From Circinella minor (taxonomy: Eukaryota; Mucoromycota; Mucoromycetes; Mucorales; Lichtheimiaceae): a stretch of DNA of 64,000 nucleotides. Every line of letters starts with the position of its first letter. Position 1 is the first letter of the stretch. The stretch is taken from the NCBI GenBank assembly GCA_016758965.1, contig JAEPRB010000051.1, forward strand, positions 62,001-126,000, written 5' to 3'. Under the pieces are notes generated by a model, which was not told where the DNA came from, did not search any database, and saw only the letters and a program-made list of their open reading frames with translations. This document shows, piece after piece, positions 12,601 to 25,332 of this stretch. The translations under genes and the position numbers were made by a program.

Positions 12601-15600
12601 TTTTTATTAATCTATTTTCTTATTAATATTTTATATCGTTTATTTAATCATACAATAATGATATATACTATCAGTTTTTAGATGACCTTCATCAAGCAGG
12701 TAATGTATTGTATAACAAGTTTGTATCTATATATTGCATAATTCACTAACAATAATAATATATATAGATGACCCATCATTGGAACTGCTGGAAAGTCTTA
12801 TTCTATCCCGTGTACGACTTTTGATTTTTATAGCTTACCGTGACCAAGAGGTTACAGAGAAATTAGCGGAGTTACTCAAAACCAAATTTGCAAATGTCCA
12901 CTTTATTCAAATCGAAGCACTTGGCATGGATCCTCTCATTGACTTTATATGTGACACGTTACACCGGCCACGCGATGTAAACCGCGATGATATTATTCCC
13001 TTTGCCGAGATTATATATAAGCGAACAAAAGGAAACGCATTTTATGTTGCCCAACTGTTGCGCACGCTCGAGCGTAAAAAATTAATATTTTACGACTGGG
13101 AGAGTAATCAGTGGCGCTACGATTTACGAGAAGTTGAAGACGCTACTATGCTTGACGATAATGATTCCTTTGATTCCCAACAGTTAGATTTCATGGTTGC
13201 CAGATTACGAGAATTACCCAGCATTGGTCGTTCGATTTTAAAATGGGCTTCGTTTGTGGGTGATACGTTTTCTTGGGATACAGTGAAAAATTTAATGATT
13301 AATAATGAGGATAATAACGAAAGCGATGATGATGATTATTACAGTGTTAACAGCGAAAGAACAGTCGTTGACGAGGCAACAACGAATACTAGTGACAGCA
13401 CCGAAGTGGTATCTCTCACGAGTAATACAAGCGAAAACGATACTAATGACAGCGACAATAATAATATCAGCAGTACATTACAAAGTCCACAAATAATTAT
13501 TTCAGCATCACCAACAACATCATCTGGAGATGATCGTCGTGGTAATCGCACACAAATTCGTCGAAAAACAAGTATAAAATCCACATCTTCGTTATCTGGT
13601 AACAATGATCCGATTAGTGGATTACATGCTGTCTTACAAGAAGGTTATATAATGTCAATTGGTGGCAATGAATTCAAGTGGAGCCATGATCGTATTTCTG
13701 CAGCAGCAGCAGAACTTGTTGATCCTTCTAATCGCAGCAAAATCCACATGAAAATTGCGGAATATATGATGGAAGGTTTGTTTTTTTTCAACGCGTATCT
13801 AAACAAACAAACAACACATGTTCATAGCTGGTACATAAAATGATAACAGCATACTTTATATAGAAGAAAGAGGAGTAGATATATTTTTAGTGGCTGATCA
13901 CTTATTAAAATGCGAGGATCTCTTGATGACAATGGATGATAAAACCCGATATCGAGAGATTCTTATTGAATCTGGAAATAAAGGGCGTACTTCGGGTGCT
14001 CATCGAATGGCATTTGCGTATTACATGTGTGCGATTCGATTAGGTGATCTGAAATCACAATGGATTGACGATAAACAATATCACACAACATTGTTACTTT
14101 ATACAAACGCTGCAACTCTTAGCTGGGCAGTAGGTCAATATGATAAAACAGAAGAATTATTAGAGGCCATTTTCAAGAACTCACGCACACCTAGTGATCG
14201 TATACATGCTTATCGTATACAAGCAAGATATTATTTTGGATGTCAACTACATGAAAAGGGACGAGCCACACTTTTCCGATGTATGGATGAACTTTCAGAT
14301 GAAAGGGCTTGCATGGATACAAGCGATGAAGGATTGGAAAGGATACATAACGAAATTGAAGAGTTAGTTGAAACTACGGGTGTAGAAAAGATTTTGACAT
14401 TACCTGCTTGTGATGACCCATCGCTGATAGGAACATTAGGTGTTATGGAAGAGTTGTAAGTAGTTTACTTTTTATTTTTATATAATTATTTTCATGTGAG
14501 TTATCAATTACAACGCTTATTTATCCTCCCAATTGTTACTCAGACTCACATTGTCATATTGGAGCGAACAAAAACGAGAAATGTATTACTGGGCATGCCG
14601 CATTTTAAAATTGTCTCTTACAAGAGGAATTGTAGGCGGCACTGGAAACGCATGCAATTTTGCTGGGTTAGGATATGTGATGCTATACCAAAAGTATACA
14701 TTTGCCGAGGTAAAAATAATTGCAACCTATTCTACTTTTTATTTTATCGTATTATGATATCGGTATTAACACTGATACTGCAAATAATTATTATAATAAT
14801 CATAGAAACTAGGAAAGATCGGGATAGCTTTAGCTGATATACATGGCAGTCAACAAGAGAAGGGACGAGCCTATAGTTTGTATCCAGCATTTCTTCTCTT
14901 ATGGAAACATCATCATCGAGAGGCATTCCAATACTTTCGAACGGGAATGGATTATTCTTTAGCAGCAGGTGATAGAATCTATGTTGCTTTCCATCAAATC
15001 CATATTTGCAATCTTATGTTCTACAATGGATATAATGTTGCGGATACTTTGCGCGACGCTGAGCAAAGCTTTGAAGATATCCATTCATGGTCCTCGTCTA
15101 TTGATATGAATAGTTTCGCTATGTGTGTCATACGAACATGTAAGGCATTGCAAGGCCAAACTTATATTGATACGCCTTACGTGTTTGATGGAGATGACGG
15201 TTTTAGTGATGCCCATTTCTTGGAAGAAAGTTGTAAACAGAGTACAAGTCCAGCGCTCGTACTAAATTGGTATGAGTCTTTCAAGATGGTACCACTTGTG
15301 TTATACGACCATATAGATACTGCTATTAAAATGGGTTACCGATGTTATAGTACAATTGATGGTCACCCCTGTCACAGGTTTGTATTCTATTTTTCTCAGA
15401 AACTATATCACATAGCTTTCAGTTTTACACCATGTGCTTATATATTTGTATTTGACAGACACACTCGTATGATGCTATGGTATTTCTCTATGGCTCTAAT
15501 TGAAAAATGTCGGGAAGGCACTGATAGAAAAGAAGAATATATGGAACAAATCCGAAAAAACCAGGAGCTTCAACATGAATATGCAGTACATAGTCCGATC

Positions 15601-18600
15601 AACTACGCAATGTATTGGACATCCATCGAAGCTGAACTTGCTGGATCCGGGGATTCCCCTGATGTTTTACGAGCCGGTCGACTATATGAAGATGCACTTA
15701 ATCAAGCTCGTGAAGGGAACTGGTATTTTGAATTAAGTATTATACATGAACGTACAGGTGCATTTTATTATCGTGTTGGATTATATAATACTGCTTTCGG
15801 TTACATTAAAAAGGTAATGTTTTTGCTTCGTTGCAATACGAAGATGGCAATGTATTATAAAAATGCTTAGTCCTCATGTTTCTTTTTTTTTTTGACTCAT
15901 AAAAATAAATTATATATACATAGTCTATTGATATGTATATGGGACATGGATCATACGGAAAGGCAAGGCACACCAGTACGAAATATACGAAGCTTTTGAG
16001 TGACTTTAGTGATGATTTTGCTGAACCTAATGATGCCTATACACAGACCGATACACCACCATTTCAAGATGGAACACCAATGCCACCTAATGATTGGAAT
16101 TTAGCATCTTCGACAGATCATCATGAACTAGCTCAATCGTTGTCACCAGCTGATGTCAATGAACCATATGCCAGTGAAAGTATATCACCAGTTACTACAG
16201 AGCAAACACTACAGTGTCTTGATATTGTAAGTAGTAGTAGTAGTAGTAGTATGGTAGTGAATGTTGTTTTTCCATGTTGTGTGTATTGAACAAATCTTGT
16301 GTGTAACACTTATTAATCAATATTATAAATGATGATAGGTTGATATGGCATCCATATTAAAGAGTTCTCATGTCATTTCATCTGAAGTCAGATTTGATAA
16401 TCTATTAATCTCAATGCTCAAAATCATTTTTGAAAACAGTGGTGCTGATTGTGGTGCAATCATTGTCAAAGATGACAAATTTGGTGTATGTGCTTATGGG
16501 TGTCAAAACCAACCTATTATCACCTATGATCCGCCAAAACCACTTAATGAAGCTGATCACTTGGTTCCAAGCAAAATCATCAATCACACAATCCATACAG
16601 GCGAAAGAATATTTATTCATAACATCAAAAAAGATTCAAGATTTGCCGTTGGGGACTGGTTTGAACGTGTGGGTGAAAAATCGGTCATATGTATGCCTAT
16701 TATCCATAAGTGTAGTACGGTCGGTTGTTTATTGATTGAAGGCCCTGTGGGGGTCTTTACACAAAGACATATTATGGTTTTGAGTCTTTTATGTCAACAA
16801 ATGGGTATATCGACTACAAATGCATTCTTATTTAAATCTGTACAACGTGCTACTATGGCAAACATGAGGTAAAAAAAAGCCGTAAAATATATGTATAATG
16901 ATGTGTTTCACTAAAATGCTATTAAACTATTGTTATTGTTGTATAGAATGATCGAGATGCAAAAGCAAGCTCTTGAAGAAGCCCGAAGAAGTAAAGAAGC
17001 AGCAGTTCGAGCGACTCGATTACGTGAAATATTTTTAGCAAATATGAGTCATGAAATCCGAACCCCATTTGCAGGATTTTATGGAATGATCTCATTACTT
17101 TCTGAAACTGAGTAAGTTATTTTTTGTTCGATAAGGTATATAAGTCTTTAGGTGGCTAACATACCTGGTTATACAATTTATTATAGTTTGGATTCAGAAC
17201 AGCGCGATCTGGTCAAAACTGCGAAAGAATCATGCGAAATGTTGCTTCGACTTATTGATGACTTGTTAAACTTTTCAAAGGTAAAATATTTTTTATCTCT
17301 TTGCTGAAAGACACACTTACCGCTTTTAAATATACGTCTGACAATATTAGTTTTTAACAATTAGTTACAAGCTGGGAAAGTTTCACTTGATTTGTCAGAG
17401 GTGATAGTTGAGGATATCATTACCGACGTAGTAGAAATGTTAATACCTATGGCTCTGCAAAAGCAAATAAATATTACATATAATATTGCATCCGATGTCC
17501 CTCCTGTAGTGATGGCAGATGCTAATCGCCTTCGGCAGTGAGTATATAGAATAATAATAGTAATGAAAACCAGTTGATATGCAAAATAATAACGTCTAAA
17601 AATATTAGAATTATCATCAATCTTTTGGGCAATGCTATTAAATTTACACATGAAGGTGAAATTACTATACGATGTTCTATCAAGAAGGAAAATACAAAGT
17701 CAACAAATAATAATAGTAATGGAAACGATGATAATAACAATAATGATTATGATGGTGACAATGATGACAATGTGTCTTTATTGTTCGAAGTAATCGACTC
17801 TGGAATTGGTATAAGTGAAGAACAACGTAAAGCACTATTTGTACCATTTTCTCAAGTCGATGGAAGTACAACGTATGCATTACTTTATATTTACGCATGG
17901 AAAAAAGGAAAAGACACGATATAAAAAATACGGCAGGATCTATACTTATCACTCTATAAACACATATTCACATTTATATATATAGACGGAAATACGGTGG
18001 TACTGGTTTAGGTCTATCTATCTGTTTACAACTAGTGGAGCTTATGTCTGGTAATATCGATGTTAAAAGTGAAGCTGGAAAAGGCTCCAATTTTTTCTTC
18101 AACATTAAAACCACTCGAGTATCCGAACAAGAACAAGGCTCGACCAATATTAAATACCATCGTCGTGCAGAATTCATTCAAAATCTTTTACAAGAAATTA
18201 AAGACACACGTGTTCTTGTTGCTGGTCAACATAGATCTACCGTTACTATGGTACAGCAATTGTTGCCTGGTATTAAAGTGGATGGTGCATGTACTGTCAA
18301 AGAGTTACTTGCTTGTCAAGAAACAGATTATTCAATAATCGTCGTTGGGTTATTTTTGGCACACGATCCTGAGTTTGATACTTGGGCAAATTATTTAAAA
18401 CAGTTTTTGAAACGTGCTCGATGCATCCTGGTAATGCATTACCCAACCGGTACTATCGGCAAACTTTTAGGTAGTAATAATAATAATCCACAATTTATCA
18501 AGGCGGCGGCTGGATTACCGTTACCTGATAATAATAATAATAATCAACAGGAGCATCAACATCAGCAACAAGAACAAGAACAGCAAAAACAAATGCCAGC

Positions 18601-19441
18601 CGGAACGTCACAAGAGAGTAATCCAGCTAATGTAATACTTAATGCAACTGGGATTGAACATAATCAACGTGCTGTAGTTCGTATTGCTGTCCCTCTTCGT
18701 CAAAAAGCATTGCTCAGAGCAATCGTGGAAACACTACAACAAACATCACCTCCTTCACCCCCGACATCAATAAAACGACGACCTACCTTGAAAACGCGCA
18801 GAAGCTCAGAAAATAATAAACCGCGCGATCCTAGTGAAGTGATTAGTTCAGAAGAACGAGAATTGTTTAGTCAAATGCGAATACTTGCTGCCGAAGGTAT
18901 TATAATATTTTATAAAGCCTTTTTTCTTTTGTTTATTTGTACTATTACAATACTAAATTAAATTTACAAATATAAATAGATAATCTTGTTGCCCAGAAAC
19001 TACTTTACAAGCAACTTACACGACTTGGCTTCAAGGTAGATTGTGCCAATAACGGTGTTGAAGCAGTTGAAGCATGGACATCTCATCCTCCAGGTTATTA
19101 TAGTATGGGATTTTTCGACCATCACATGCCCAAATGTGATGGCGTTGAAGCCACTAAGCGAATAAGAGACATCGAAAACAAAGAAAAAAGAGACAATATA
19201 TTTCCAATTGTTGCTCTTACTGCTGATATTCAAGATAGTGCACGCGATTTTTGTATGGGTGCTGGTATGACTGAGTAAGTACATTCACAGGTATACGGAA
19301 AAAAAATACATTCATTGAATGTCTTAGAAACCCACGGGCTGACATTCTTTTTTTCTTGTTCTGCATATTAGATATCTCACAAAACCTATGAACCAAAAAG
19401 TTCTCACAGATGTATTAAGGCGCACACTGCTGAAAACTTAA
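9611..19441 (+). CDS. Hybrid histidine kinase: pseudokinase-AAA-helical-GAF-HisKA-HATPase-REC, full length
   Basis: Sensor kinase feeding a multistep phosphorelay. Exons: 9611-9768, 9867-9982, 10071-10424, 10517-10592, 10683-10989, 11057-11152, 11220-11697, 11903-11951, 12072-12483, 12675-12699, 12768-13775, 13864-14455, 14544-14709, 14806-15377, 15459-15813, 15924-16226, 16339-16868, 16947-17111, 17187-17280, 17365-17537, 17609-17872, 17986-18896, 18980-19274, 19372-19441; they sum to 2522 aa in frame. Residues about 50-440 are kinase-like, with VVAKV and an APE-like [11 protein letters not shown] but HGE for HRD and NFG for DFG. Walker A GTGGIGKS is near 530, GAF about 1697-1860, H-box His near 1901 (NMSHEIRTP), HATPase_c about 2010-2170, and the receiver Asp near 2448 (GFFDHHMPK). 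Ser-rich low-complexity inserts lie at 11380-11620 and 13300-13580. The ATG at 9611 follows the CT-rich leader. Group X-like class, from memory. Confidence 0.95.
16227..16251 (+). repeat. AGT trinucleotide microsatellite abutting an intron donor
   Basis: The donor GTAAGT at 16227 runs straight into about seven tandem AGT units, so GT dinucleotides recur every three bases inside the intron. Confidence 0.7.
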
Positions 19442-19912
19442 AAGTATGATTGTTTTGACTCACATACGTACAAATTTTTTGCTCTCTCTACCTCTCGTAG
19501 TTTCGAATTCATGCTCTGGCAGCAATGTAAAGTTTTATTTTCATTCATTCATTCATTTTTTAGAACTTTCCCATCTCCCTTCTTCTTTAATACAACATTG
19601 CATATTCATATTGATTACCCGACTTTTATTATACCAGCATATTTTACGTATATATGTATCAGCATAACAAAAATAGCAAATATACATTGAAAAAGTAACA
19701 TCGTTTTCTTGACTAAAGAGCCATTTTGTCTGCTGTATTATAATTTTTAATTTTGATTCCAAGAAAAAAGAAAATATTTTTTTGTATTGGAGACTGGTAA
19801 GACATACTAAAAATGTATATTTTATACATGTACTAGGTATAATTACTATTATTATATATCAATGAGAGATATCATTACACGTACGCACTATGTATATATT
19901 ATGTATAGTGTT
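19442..19912. other. Convergent 3' intergenic region between HHK and the INTS2-like gene
   Basis: This 471-bp AT-rich spacer separates two stop codons facing each other. It contains a short CATT tandem repeat near 19543-19560 and presumably the 3' UTRs of both genes. No coding potential is supported. Confidence 0.7.
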
Positions 19913-22793
19913 TTATTCATTATCTTGTTTGATATTATGATCTACTTCATATTGAACACATTCTCGTGAAGAATTTAATACTTGATGTAATCTTAATACG
20001 AGAATGATTTTACTATTTCCTTCTTGACCCACAAATTCTTGTGGTTGTGGAAGACCTCGGGCAATTTCTATCAGCATTTATAAATAACATTAATTTTTTT
20101 TTCTTTCGATTCATCCATATATCATTACAAAAAAAAATATTATAATACAATGGTAACGTGACAATCTTACCATCAAACACTTGTAAAATTTTTAATCCAA
20201 AATGAGGATACGCTTTTGCTAAATGAACGAAACCTGGAATTGCTTGAACCAAATATTCGGATGGAGTGCAAACGGATGATGCAGGAACAGATGGAAATGC
20301 AATTTTTAATAGTCGTGGTAAAACATGATGTTCAGCCGTTCGTAAACTAATTAAAAGTAATTATACATGTTATAATTATTTTTATTTTTCTGTGTGTCTC
20401 ATAGAGAGATCGTGCGTGTGTGTGTTACTTCTTTGTATATGTATATATGATAAAAGGAGGGGATCACTTTTGACTTACTAGTTTTCTAGAGGATATTTTT
20501 CACATAAATGACAAGCAAGTAAAATTGCAAAAACTTGTTTTTCAGGTTGAGGTTGTCGTACTAATTCTGGAATAAAATTAAATACAGCAACTAATTTGTT
20601 GTTCGTTAGAATTAATATATTGATTTATTTTGTAATATGCATATCACTAATGCTACTTACAAAGAGATGGAATGAATTCGACAACGACAGGTAAAAGCTC
20701 AATTGAATAAGTTTGAAAATGAAGAATCTTTGCAAGAAGCATATCACGATCACCATCAATAAATAATCCATGAACAAATTGACAAATAAGGCGTTGAGCC
20801 ACTTTTAACGTTTCTATGCATACATATTACAAACGTTAGCAAAAATAAACACTAATTACTATTTTTTTTGACGTGTAGTTCATTTGTTCATTCCCTCATT
20901 AATCCCTTTTTTCTTTACCTGGAAATTCTTTATCAGCTTCGGTGGGTATACAGAATTCCAAAAGAAGTTGAATCATAGAAGTATCTTGTGCATTAATAAG
21001 TGCCATTACATTACGAGTATTTACTTGTGTCTAGATGTTTGTTATTTAAATAAACGGGTTAATTATTATCCAAAATCCTGTTTTCTCTTTCGTGTTTTTT
21101 TCTTCTTCTTTTTGATAACATACATTTCTTTTTGTGTGAAATCTTTTCCAAATTCGATGTTTTGAACATATTCGTACACATCCTAGGTACTATTATATAT
21201 ATATATAAGTGACGAAGATAAGTTATTTATTACAGTACACTCTCATTAAATAGATTAGGATTAATTAATGAGAATAGTGATAATGATAACTTACATGTAA
21301 CCATACTGGTAGTATTTTTTCAGATCGAAATACTCGTTTATCGCATTTAAATAAAGATAATGGATCATGGATAATTGCATCAAACGAATATTTCCTATAG
21401 ATAAATATAAATAAAAAAAAAAAGGTGTTATAAAATCTATGTATGATGATTACCCAATATACAGATATGTAAATTTACATTTCGATAGTTTCATCTCGTA
21501 AAGCATTGGCTGTTATAACCCAAAGTTCATGTGGTATAACAAGATTTAAAGATTCCCAAGTAGATACGAGTGCTTCAGCAATATCTTGATCCATATTCCT
21601 ATTTAACAATAATATTTTCTCTTTTATAAATAGCCATTGTTTTTTTTTATTTATCTATTTTCTATAACTTACTTGTCAAGACATAATTTTAATAAATGAG
21701 ATATACAAAGTTCAGCATAAGGTGATACTTGAACGCTTTCCATATTTTCCACATATGAAAGTACTAAACTATAATTGGTCAATTAAAACAAACTTATACG
21801 GTCATCATTGTATATACCTGTAGATATTTATAACCTTACCAGAAATGACTTTACTCGAATTTTCTCGATGGTTTGAAAGAATAGATTTGACTGTATCAAG
21901 TGAAAGTTGAGATGGAAACCATCGTCTATTTATATATATAAATGAGTATATTGTAAATCCATAGGAAGAGGGTAGTAATAGTAGTAGTAATATCATCTAG
22001 AATTATAACTATAAGCATTTAAATTTTACCTATGAGATATAATGGAATCTTGTTTTCCTTCCTGTAATAATAAACTAGTTACATCAAATAGTTCTGGATA
22101 AAGATTTGCAGCTGATGCTATAAAATCACGATAGATTCCTTTATATGCAATTCCATCTTTAAAATTTTGGATATGATTAAGGATGAGTCGTATAGGTAAT
22201 CGATCCACGAATTCAGCAGAATATTCTAAAATTAATTAAAAATCATATGTTTAGATACGCACTCTTTTTCTTTCTTGTGTACATAATAATAACAAGTCCG
22301 TTTATATATAGATACCTTGTTGCTCCTGATGATTCGTGAGTGCAAGTTTCTGATCTGTTTTAAATGAAATGATATTTTCGTGGAATGCTAATATGTACAA
22401 TGTCAAAAGAACTTGAGGTGTCGTTATTTCGCTCGTATTTTCAAAGTATGGTAATAAAACGTGTTCAGGAATTTTTTGTATTCGATCGACTAAAAATACA
22501 CTATATATGTAAGTTTGTTTGTTTTGTTTTTGTCGGTTAATGATAACACTCAAATCAATTGACCGTTTGAAGAAAAAGAAAGGATATAAAGGACCAGCAA
22601 GATCTTTATATGTATACCTGGAAACGAATTCTTTGATCGCAAGTGCAAATATGGTAGGTATAGGAATTGAAGCATTTTCAATACAATGCATTAACCATTG
22701 AGCATAGTCGACATTCCCATAAAATATTCGTCCATGTAAAAGTTGATAAAAGGATTCTAAAGTAAAAGATTTTTTACTACTGAACGCGTCCAT
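19913..22793 (-). CDS. INTS2: Integrator complex subunit 2 homologue (C-terminal half only)
   Basis: Exons on the minus strand (high to low): 22793-22618, 22500-22316, 22225-22030, 21925-21840, 21763-21673, 21598-21479, 21394-21295, one near 21189-21124, 21030-20919, 20813-20661, 20590-20479, 20346-20171, 20067-19913; about 575 aa. Many blocks match human INTS2 as I recall it: [17 protein letters not shown] versus [32 protein letters not shown] versus [30 protein letters not shown] versus TVMPRRLWVMTVNAL, and [11 protein letters not shown] versus QILLEICLPTE, all in the same order. INTS2 is a helical-repeat scaffold of the nuclear Integrator complex, which acts on snRNA 3' processing and promoter-proximal Pol II. 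Animal INTS2 is about 1200 aa; only the C-terminal half is here. The exon at 21189-21124 has competing frames: one fits canonical splice sites, the other (starting DVYEYVQN, from 21182) reads more like protein but needs a weak donor. Confidence 0.87.
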
Positions 22794-22964
22794 TATCAAA
22801 TAACAACCCGAGAAAATTGAACCTGTAAAAGTAAAAAGAAGCAGGATTTTTTTTTTTTTTTTTTTGGTGTATTTAAAAAAAATAATGCGAAATGAAATTC
22901 TACTCCCCTTAACTTTATTTCTTATTTCTTTTAAAATATTAAAGGTTCTTATCACCACAATAAA
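22794..22964. promoter_or_regulatory. Shared divergent promoter of the INTS2-like and F-box genes
   Basis: Only 171 bp separate the two divergent start codons. The spacer contains an uninterrupted T tract of about 19 bases (22847-22865), which typically excludes nucleosomes. Co-regulation of the two genes is an inference from spacing. Confidence 0.55.
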
Positions 22965-25332
22965 ATGAAACGTTCATTTGAACATGATGAATCAATTGAA
23001 GAACGATCATCAAAGATTCTTTGTATAAACAATAGCAAACCACTTCAACATGATGGTGATTTGAATCAAATTCTTTTTGAAACAACAACTTCTATAATTA
23101 ATTTATTGATTAAACGCGCAAAAATCTACGCTAAACAAAGTCGATTCACTGATGCTCTCAACGATGCTCGACTTGTTATTACTCAATCGCCTACACTTGC
23201 TCAGGGCTATGTACTGGTAGGCAATATATATTCAGACCAAGGCAACGAAAAACAAGCTATTAAAGTGCTACAAGAAGGAATTGAACAAATATCAACAGCA
23301 ACAAAAGACGATAGCCACTATTATTACCATGAGCAGCGACAATTACTTGAAGCGTTATTGGCTCGCTCAAAACAGAAATCAGAACGGCGTATTGATTTCG
23401 TAAAAACATTACTATTACCTGTTGAAATCACATCAATCATTTGGTTTTTTGTGGGTGTAAGTGAAAGTCTTATTGAATCCATGCTTACATCCAAAACATG
23501 GCGTGAAATGATATTACATTCATCTCACGTTTGGCGTACAATACGCACTTGTTCAATTGACACAGATACAGCCATTGTCAAAATTATGCCAACAGTTGGT
23601 AAACATGTTCATTATCTTGAATTACAAAATTTACGAAGGTACTATTATGCACCTCATATTACGTATTTGAGTTATATGAGCGATGGGATCTTTTGTAATT
23701 TGAAATCATTATCAATTGATGGTAAGTGCTCAAAAGAGTATAAGAAGCAATAAACAAGTAGATAATAATTTTATGTTAGTTGGATAATTATAATTGACTT
23801 GATTCAAATCCATGCCTGTTACTATTATAATATATATAGCACGGGTAGACGCTAATCTGTTATCTATGGCACTTTATAAAATCAAACATACACTTACAAA
23901 ACTGGAAGTCATATATGATATGATGATGAAACAAGAAGCATTGGAAGAAAATGCCATTTTACCGTTACTGGATATTATGGATATATGTTTAAATCTCCAA
24001 GAACTTAAATATGTATCAAATGGTCATTTGGGATTGACAAGAAAAAGAAGAAGAAAAGCAATGACGTTGACAGCACCGACTATCACGCCAGATAGATGGG
24101 GAAACAATGACCATTATAACAATCAAGATCGATATCAACATGCGAAAGAAGAAGAAGAAACTGAAGAAAAAGAGTACCCATCTGGAATTGTGCGGCTTGA
24201 TTTATTTCAACATTTAGTTATGGACGATGAAGAAATCATTAAACCAGATGAACTACATCAGATCACCAAAAGATGCTACAATTTACGCATGATTGCTTTG
24301 CGTAACTTTAATCAAGCTTATCTTAATATTCTGATCCGCGACTGTCCCCGGATTAAACATGTTTATTTTGTCGATCACGAGGTGGATATAGATGATGATC
24401 AAGATCTTGAATCAGTGCAACAGTGTGACAGTAATAAATCTGTTGATGGTTTGCGGACATTACATATTATGAGCGATACAGTTCATATGGAATCCATTTG
24501 GCCTTATCTATGTAGCAACGGAAAGACACTTGAATCATTATCGCTTTTACTAGAAACTTCACAACTACTACCACCATCGTTAACCTCATTATCGTCGACG
24601 ACAGATAATAACCATTCTTTGATCGAACAATATTCATTATTACCAACATTGAAAAAACTTACTCTCATACAACGATACAATACAACAACGCTAGATAGCA
24701 ACAATAACGAATCATTACAATCTTCTTGTATACTCAACCTCTTCTACCAATGCCCCGTTTTGGAGAAGCTGATGATATTCGGTATCAAGTTGTACAAAAG
24801 TTATTTCTGTGCATTACGAAAGACAACTGGGTCAAATTTGAAACATATGTTATTACACACGACACTGGGTGAGCATGGAGCTCTTGTGCCTTTTTTATGT
24901 CATGATACTCATTTATTGGGATTAGAACATTTTGCAACCTATTTCTTGCCCATGAAAGAATTATGTTTGAGTCATTTGGCCGAGATAAAATCATTGAAAG
25001 AAATTAAATTGGGTAGAGAAGAATATAATTCGTCCTTTTGGTCGGATCATGAAGAACAACAAGAAGTGAAGCAAATTTATTGGGATCTATTTCTGACGAA
25101 ATTACAGCAACAAGAGAGGTTAAAAGTACTTGAATTAGATGGGATTTTATTTATTAATGATAACGATCTAAAAATGATTGCTGGGATTTCATCATTAGAA
25201 CGCGTATCACTGCAACGATTGGATCTGATTACTGAGTGTGGGTTGAAAACGATGTTACATTTGGCAACAAGCGCACTAGATATTAAAGTGTCTAATTGTG
25301 CAAATATATCATCTAAATATGCAAATGAATAA
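22965..25332 (+). CDS. TPR / F-box / LRR protein, Dia2/Pof3-like architecture
   Basis: Two exons, 22965-23721 and 23840-25332 (intron with GTAAGT donor and TAG acceptor), give 749 aa. Residues about 40-110 read as TPR helices (LIKRAKIYAKQSRFTDALNDA, then a YVLVGNIYSDQGNEKQAIKVL repeat). An F-box follows (LLLPVEITSIIWFFVG to SSHVWRTI, about 143-190), and the rest is leucine-rich repeats with an acidic, low-complexity break at 24020-24180. N-terminal TPR plus F-box plus LRR is the layout of S. cerevisiae Dia2 and S. pombe Pof3, SCF ubiquitin-ligase receptors linked to replisome and telomere biology. The F-box should bind Skp1 and the LRRs substrate. Orthology is inferred from domain order only. 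Confidence 0.82.

Noticed and set aside
22794..22958. In-frame extension of the INTS2 first exon upstream of 22793
   Set aside because: It would translate the T19 tract as a Lys run and intergenic AT-rich DNA, with no family similarity; the ATG at 22793 fits the start of conservation.
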